From assembly GCF_000192795.1 (NCBI RefSeq), contig NW_007360610.1:63417-127416 (forward strand): a stretch of 64,000 nucleotides of DNA, read 5' to 3'. Each line of letters opens with the position of its first letter. Position 1 is the stretch's first letter. Origin of the DNA: Vavraia culicis subsp. floridensis (lineage: Eukaryota > Microsporidia > Pleistophoridae). The notes beneath the pieces were generated by a model. The model saw nothing but the letters and a program-made list of their open reading frames with translations, did no database searches and was not told where the DNA came from. The position numbers were made by a program, and so were the translations under genes. Shown here piece by piece: positions 58,965-64,000 of this stretch.

Positions 58965-60206
58965 GTTTGTCAGTCACGCTGTAAGCGACGTGCATTCATT
59001 AAAATATTGTATTTAGTGCTAAGCTCTACGGTGCATGTCTGACATTTACTGCGTTGTTTTTGTAACGGGGATGTATTTGCCGTACTGGGCTGCAAAACTG
59101 CGAATTGCACATTTTCAATGATCGCGTACCGATCAGCACGCTATATTGTAAATTATATCGTAAGATAATTGATTAAAAACCGTAATGAACCTGGTAGCAA
59201 TCATGTGTGCTATTTTAATGGCAAGCAGTTTAATGTTTTACATCTCACCAAGCACAAATGATTCTGCCACATAAAATAAAAGAGAATGGCGCACCAGAGA
59301 TCATAAACCCTTTGTTCTCTTTGTTAGCCGGGTTTTAACCGCACAATCCTATGCTACGATTGTTTTAAGAGAATTGCTCGGTGAATGTGCGTAGGTATTC
59401 GGAGATTCTTCAGCAACATATTACAGAATTATCACAAAATAGTACTGAATTACTTGCTCATTCGTATTTTACTAAAATGTTCTCCTAATACGATTACATA
59501 CTAGAACTACGTTCATAAAAACTACTTTTTTACACAGTTTTTGGTACAACTTGGATACAATCTCATATAAAAGCTCGTATTATCTCAAAGCATATTTGCC
59601 ATGCTCTTTTCTAGAAGTACAATCCATTCATTATCCACGAATACGTCTTGTACATCAGTGTAAATCATGTCCTCGTACTCAAGAATCACATTCCTATATT
59701 TCAATCGATTTATAGATCACAAATACAAGTATATCTTTTCATTCTTGTTCATCTGCTGCGTTAATTTACATTACAGCAGTGAATTATCTTCGTACACTGC
59801 AATTGTGTAATCGATATGCGTTCACTCAAGGAATGTGATAAACTGCTCAGCATTATTTCTTTAAATGGTTCATAACAGCTTCATGTGACAGATCTGCTGT
59901 AAATTAGCTTGTTAAGAACTGATAATGGTTCTGTTATTGATTCGAAGGAACACTGTGCAGTGATTGCTACTCTTTCCAATTCGTTCGGTGAAACGGGCCA
60001 AGTTAAGTGACTGCTAGTGTGAAATGTAAATTAACAAAAGATTGAATTGGACGAGAATTTAAAAACCATTCTGAGGTATGCGGCAGTATTATGGAATAAT
60101 GTCCTACAGTGATATTAAACATCAGACTTGGTGAACAAACATTGGAACCAAGCCAAGTAAAATCTGCTTAAGATAAAAGAAACATTCGCTAGAACGCGTA
60201 TTAACT
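58965..60206. other. Intergenic, no gene seen
   Basis: About 1.2 kb of convergent AT-rich spacer without a supportable frame. Confidence 0.5.
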
Positions 60207-60665
60207 TTATTGAACGCATGTTTCGTATGCTGGTGGTTTCTCTTCATCACCACTAAATACCGGCAAAGTTATGTTCTGGCCTGCCATTACTTCAGCGTAA
60301 GAAGGTGGCGGATCAGATAATTGTACTGTAAATTGAGGTAAACTATTTCTACTTGCCGGATTAGCTTGATGACAGTTAATTATATTCCTAGCTCTACGAC
60401 GTATTGAAGACACATTCCGTTCACAATATGAATGAATGCCCCTGAATATTCTGTAGATACAGACTATCATCAATATAATAAGCAGGAAACCGATAACATT
60501 GATAGCTATGGTACCATAAGTGGCTAGAATTTCAGTGCTAGCTAATGGTGTTGTATAATTGAACATGTCTGTGGAATGATCCATGGTAAAGTTTGAGTCA
60601 AAAAAATAACTCACCTCTGTTATTGCTTGGTTTATGCCTAGTGATGAGTTATTATTGCTGTCCAT
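60207..60665 (-). CDS. Small single-pass membrane protein with two PPxY motifs
   Basis: A 152-aa protein without a signal peptide. The N-terminal 48 residues are polar with three N-x-S/T sites (N5, N25, N36). A transmembrane helix lies at about 49-70. A basic juxtamembrane region (SSIRRRARN) indicates that the C-terminal tail is cytosolic. The tail carries PPSY at 120-123 (within DPPPSYAEV) and PPAY at 144-147 near the end. PPxY motifs bind WW domains of Nedd4/Rsp5-type HECT ligases; small membrane proteins with such motifs act as ligase adaptors in yeast and animals. No sequence family is recognised. The start has no CCC tract. Confidence 0.6.
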   Translation of the reverse strand: MDSNNNSSLGINQAITEVSYFFDSNFTMDHSTDMFNYTTPLASTEILATYGTIAINVIGFLLIILMIVCIYRIFRGIHSYCERNVSSIRRRARNIINCHQANPASRNSLPQFTVQLSDPPPSYAEVMAGQNITLPVFSGDEEKPPAYETCVQ

Positions 60666-62231
60666 TTTTATAGTGCTCAGTTCTTTTTCACAGCTTTTTT
60701 TTATGCTGAACTAATTAAGCACTTTTGTTCAATATTTTCATTTTTTGTGCGCTATAGATGCAACAAATGAAATGAATGGATCGTAATTTGGTGTGAATTT
60801 GATTCTGTGCAGAATTCATTTGCAGCGCGATTTGTTGCTCTTAATGATGTTTTTGGTATAATTTAATTAAAGTCGTAATTGAAGTAGAAGTAATTTCATT
60901 TAATTACAAGGGCGTTCTCGTAAAAAATTACCAAATTGTAGAGAATACATCAAATAATTTGTATAGTCAAATATTATGCACATCAAGACCACAGATTCAA
61001 ACATAGGTTTGTACAGAAGAACCGGTAACCTCGTTAAATAATGGTAGATATTTTGAGTGCCTCGTTTTTAAATTTACAGCATATAAATTATGCTCTTCAC
61101 ATTTCACCAAAAAGTGAATGAAATGTTACAGGTAAAATAGAAAATACACGAGCAATTAGTCTTTTAATGGCATGTAATTATCATAATTATGAGTAAATAA
61201 GGAAACATAGAGGCTGATTGCTCAGCTCAAAAAATGATAAAATTTCGTTTCGCATTCGTTACACAGAATAAAAGGTAAAAAATGAATTAAATCACTGTAC
61301 CATACCAATACCATTTATAACTGCTGAAAAACAGATTATTAAATAAGGCGGTAAATGATAACAATAAATGTAAATAAGAGAAAACTTAAAACTTCTATCA
61401 ATACACAACTGTACCTCAAAAAACGAAACATACAGGACTATAACAATGGAAATGATGGCCGAATAGGATGGTGGTATAGTAATACTCAAGGAAAGTATAA
61501 CAGGTTAAATTCTTGTTTTACGTTTCCTTGGTAGATAGGATCAATGAAAGTAACTAATATCATAGAATTGTGTAATAGGAGAAACCACAAATTGATCCTT
61601 TTTGAACGTGTTCAGCTATCATCCATGATTAACCCTAAAATGACATGATTAAAAATGTAGAACTAACTCTTAGTTCTACGAAAAATACCAGAAGGATGAA
61701 GGTGGGGCAGAATCATAACTTAGAAAAATAAGTTTTTGGAAACACTAGAACTTTTGATCCGTTATAATGAGAGCTGTTACAGCTAGTATTCTAAGAATTA
61801 CTTCTTTTTTGAGGTAAAAATGAAATAGTCTAAAATAAAAGCAATAATCAAATTAGCACAACATTGATTATTAAAGACGGCATATTAGTTTAACATATTG
61901 AGCAACATCATTAATTAATGATGTATACCAATGAGAAACACAAAAATATATCCATGCCATCCTAAAAATTTATCTGCTCATACACGTTTTCCTATTCAGT
62001 TAACAAACCATACCAGGATTAGTTCTATTCGATTCCGGTGATATTTCGAATGATTATTTGCGTTTTACTGTGTGTCTCATTATTTCCCTACTTATCCATT
62101 CACACTATGTCATTACCATTTACCCGATTTGTACGTGTTTTAATAAATAAAATATGCATAAATGGTTAATTTTAATATATCTAATGCAATGATATAGAAA
62201 GTATAAATAATTTCGATTCATACAACATAGC
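60666..62231. other. AT-rich intergenic region
   Basis: About 1.6 kb upstream of the LRR family gene. A 65-codon hydrophobic minus-strand frame (61292-61489) begins with TTG and is not called. Nothing else is supportable. Confidence 0.45.
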
Positions 62232-64000
62232 ATGCAATTTGATATATGTGATTATATTCGGGTGGCAACAAAGTATTTGCTGCTTTTTAAATCAATGTCG
62301 GATACAGCAGAAACTGATTACCTTGTGTATAACAGCTTAAAAGAAACCGAATTAGAGAATTTTCTGATAGGATGCGAATCGAGCACCGTTGTCTCTGCGC
62401 CTATGCACGAATCATCAGGAGTTCACAGCAGAAACACATGCACTAAGGTCTTTGGTTCCGATGAATACACCGATAATAAGCGTAGTGTCAGCTATACGAA
62501 CGAGATACTAGGTCTGGGAAGAAGGAAATACATAAAATACGTTGATTTTGTGAATGCTAACATCGAAGACATGTCATTTGTGATTATTAAGGTGCCGCTT
62601 ACCATGTCGCTTTTTCGAAAGCTTGTTAAACTATCGATGTACAATATCTGCGAATTCACATCAAATGAAATGCACGAAATTTTCGCGCATCTCTATCCTT
62701 TCCAGGATAAGCAAGGATTGTTAGCATATGTTACATGTTTGCACCTTCAGGAAAATGCTAGTTTGGTTAGGAAGCTCAAGAAGTGCCACAAAACAGGGGA
62801 CAAAAGTAATTTCAATGAACAAACACGATTCCTATCAAAATGCATTTTTGACATAATTGATGATTCAGTGTCTTTTGTCGAAATGGTGAATCAAAATATC
62901 GAATTTAGGTTCAGGGGAGAAGGATGTTTTTATGGACAGTTTAATAGGAAAATACACTCTGAAAAAATTATACACCATGAGCTAGAACTGTCGAGTTTGG
63001 TGATTGGTTTTCTATTCAATTATCTAGATTTACATTATAACTACTTAGAAGATAACATACACACTTTGGTCAATAAGTTTAATGGTAGAGGGACACAATC
63101 CCCTTTGGTTCTACGAATAACTTATATCAGCGATAAAATTAATGATGATTGTGAAATAGAGAATACAGACATGCTTTCTGCAACTGATGTATTGCTAAGA
63201 AAGATTAATACAATATCCAATTTTGTTTATCAGATAGAACACAATATTAAGGATGTTATTTTGGAATTTTCTGAGGTTAACGCATCTGTTGATTCATCCT
63301 GGATTCACTTTATCCCAGCTCTAAGGACAATTCAGTGTGATCGTTGTTCCGTAGATTTTATAAGTTCGATACCGAAGGATATGTTAACAGTAGAAGTCGA
63401 TTTTTACAATACATCTGATAATGAGATCACAAATGTTTCCCAAGACATTGCGGTAGCACGATATTATGATGGTATATTCTACGGCAATTTGGTGTTTGAT
63501 GGTGCTCAAAGACAGATTGTAATTATTGGAGAGAAAATTCAAGGGTCGTTAACTTTTGCATACAACGAAAAGTACGAAGAGATCAAAATATCAAATATAA
63601 GTGGAAATGTTTGTTTATCAAACATAGCAGGGATCAACAGAATAGCTTGGAATATGCATGAATACTGTAATGAATTGTCGTATGAGAAAAAAGACAATGG
63701 AAAAAGTTCGCTCAAGCTTGTAAATGCTCAAATTTGTGATTCGGTTATTCTTGATACGAATATTGGCGTCCTGTCCTTTAGAAATGTTTATTTTGGCACA
63801 AATCAGAAATTCATATTTGTGGATACCAATACATTCATACATATATCAGAATCATACGGTTTGTACGATCTTACGCCGTTTTTTGGAATAGAACTGGACA
63901 TTCAGCAAAGTATGGAATTGATAATCTCACCAATTCAAGACGATGAGATGAAGTTATCCCGGCTCGAATTATCGGGCGCCAGGCTTCATAGCACTGTAAA
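62232..64000 (+). CDS. Leucine-rich-repeat family protein, 3' end outside window
   Basis: An open frame of at least 589 codons from the ATG at 62232 to the window edge, with no stop when translated throughout. It is a clear paralogue of the 934-aa protein at 28265-31069. The N-termini align from the first Met (TKYLLLFK against LKYILVFK). The VIIKVPLTMSLF and VVINVPISILLY blocks correspond, as do CDRCSVDFISSIPKD and CNRCSLNFIQSIPEH, and GLYDLTPFFGIE and GMFNLKQFIGIE. Identity is low overall, so the duplication is old or the family evolves quickly. No signal peptide or CCC tract is visible. Its function is unknown. Confidence 0.75.
   Translation, partial: MQFDICDYIRVATKYLLLFKSMSDTAETDYLVYNSLKETELENFLIGCESSTVVSAPMHESSGVHSRNTCTKVFGSDEYTDNKRSVSYTNEILGLGRRKYIKYVDFVNANIEDMSFVIIKVPLTMSLFRKLVKLSMYNICEFTSNEMHEIFAHLYPFQDKQGLLAYVTCLHLQENASLVRKLKKCHKTGDKSNFNEQTRFLSKCIFDIIDDSVSFVEMVNQNIEFRFRGEGCFYGQFNRKIHSEKIIHHELELSSLVIGFLFNYLDLHYNYLEDNIHTLVNKFNGRGTQSPLVLRITYISDKINDDCEIENTDMLSATDVLLRKINTISNFVYQIEHNIKDVILEFSEVNASVDSSWIHFIPALRTIQCDRCSVDFISSIPKDMLTVEVDFYNTSDNEITNVSQDIAVARYYDGIFYGNLVFDGAQRQIVIIGEKIQGSLTFAYNEKYEEIKISNISGNVCLSNIAGINRIAWNMHEYCNELSYEKKDNGKSSLKLVNAQICDSVILDTNIGVLSFRNVYFGTNQKFIFVDTNTFIHISESYGLYDLTPFFGIELDIQQSMELIISPIQDDEMKLSRLELSGARLHSTV

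Noticed and set aside
61292..61489. 65-codon hydrophobic minus-strand frame
   Set aside because: TTG start and composition expected from AT-rich spacer.
1..64000. CRISPR array, bacterial operons or prokaryotic mobile elements
   Set aside because: No regularly spaced short repeats; gene content is eukaryotic throughout.

Overview
This window looks like nuclear DNA from a microsporidian (an obligate intracellular fungus-related parasite). The reasons are: conserved eukaryotic genes without visible introns; divergent and often shortened proteins; mitosome-type genes (frataxin, FAD glycerol-3-phosphate dehydrogenase); the short CCC/CCCC tract just 5' of many start codons that is characteristic of microsporidian genes; and two members of a large divergent leucine-rich protein family. 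Intergenic spaces are long and AT-rich (often 0.5-2.7 kb), so this is a less compacted genome, of the kind seen in Trachipleistophora/Vavraia relatives. That genus-level placement is inference only.

Layout. 1-1329: 3' part of a degenerate Mutator-like (MULE) protein with a SWIM zinc finger and an AT-hook tail. 2-9.2 kb: a Swd2/WDR82-like WD40 protein, a SAS-6-like coiled-coil protein, a HECT ubiquitin ligase and LSm4. 9.9-18.7 kb: an unrecognised basic protein, three secreted or single-pass membrane proteins in AT-rich DNA, a 92-bp tandem duplication, an acidic orphan and Eaf6. 19.8-25.7 kb: RNA polymerase I/III subunit AC19 and a tricalbin/extended-synaptotagmin. 25.7-34.6 kb: accessory DNA with the first copy of a 279-bp dispersed repeat, a tiny membrane ORF, a 934-aa leucine-rich protein with a 69-bp tandem duplication at its 5' end, and a repeat-rich surface-protein candidate. 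34.6-44.2 kb: COPI alpha subunit, a membrane-anchored TBC RabGAP, FAD-G3P dehydrogenase, a Tpa1/OGFOD1-type prolyl hydroxylase, three very small conserved-looking ORFs and the second repeat copy. 44.2-48.1 kb: accessory DNA with a GC-richer gene-poor block and two small membrane/secreted ORFs. 48.1-56.3 kb: Cdc48, proteasome ATPase Rpt5, frataxin and alanyl-tRNA synthetase. 56.3-64 kb: a Cys-rich secreted membrane protein, a small membrane protein with two PPxY motifs, and a second leucine-rich family member running off the window.

Housekeeping functions include protein turnover (HECT ligase, Cdc48, Rpt5), membrane traffic and lipid contact sites (COPI, TBC, tricalbin), chromatin and transcription (Swd2, Eaf6, AC19), RNA processing (LSm4) and translation (AlaRS, Tpa1). 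The most unexpected gene is the SAS-6 homologue: SAS-6 builds the centriole cartwheel, yet microsporidia are described as having no centrioles. Most housekeeping genes carry the CCC tract within about 15 bp of the ATG, while most secreted, membrane and leucine-rich genes lack it, which suggests two promoter classes.
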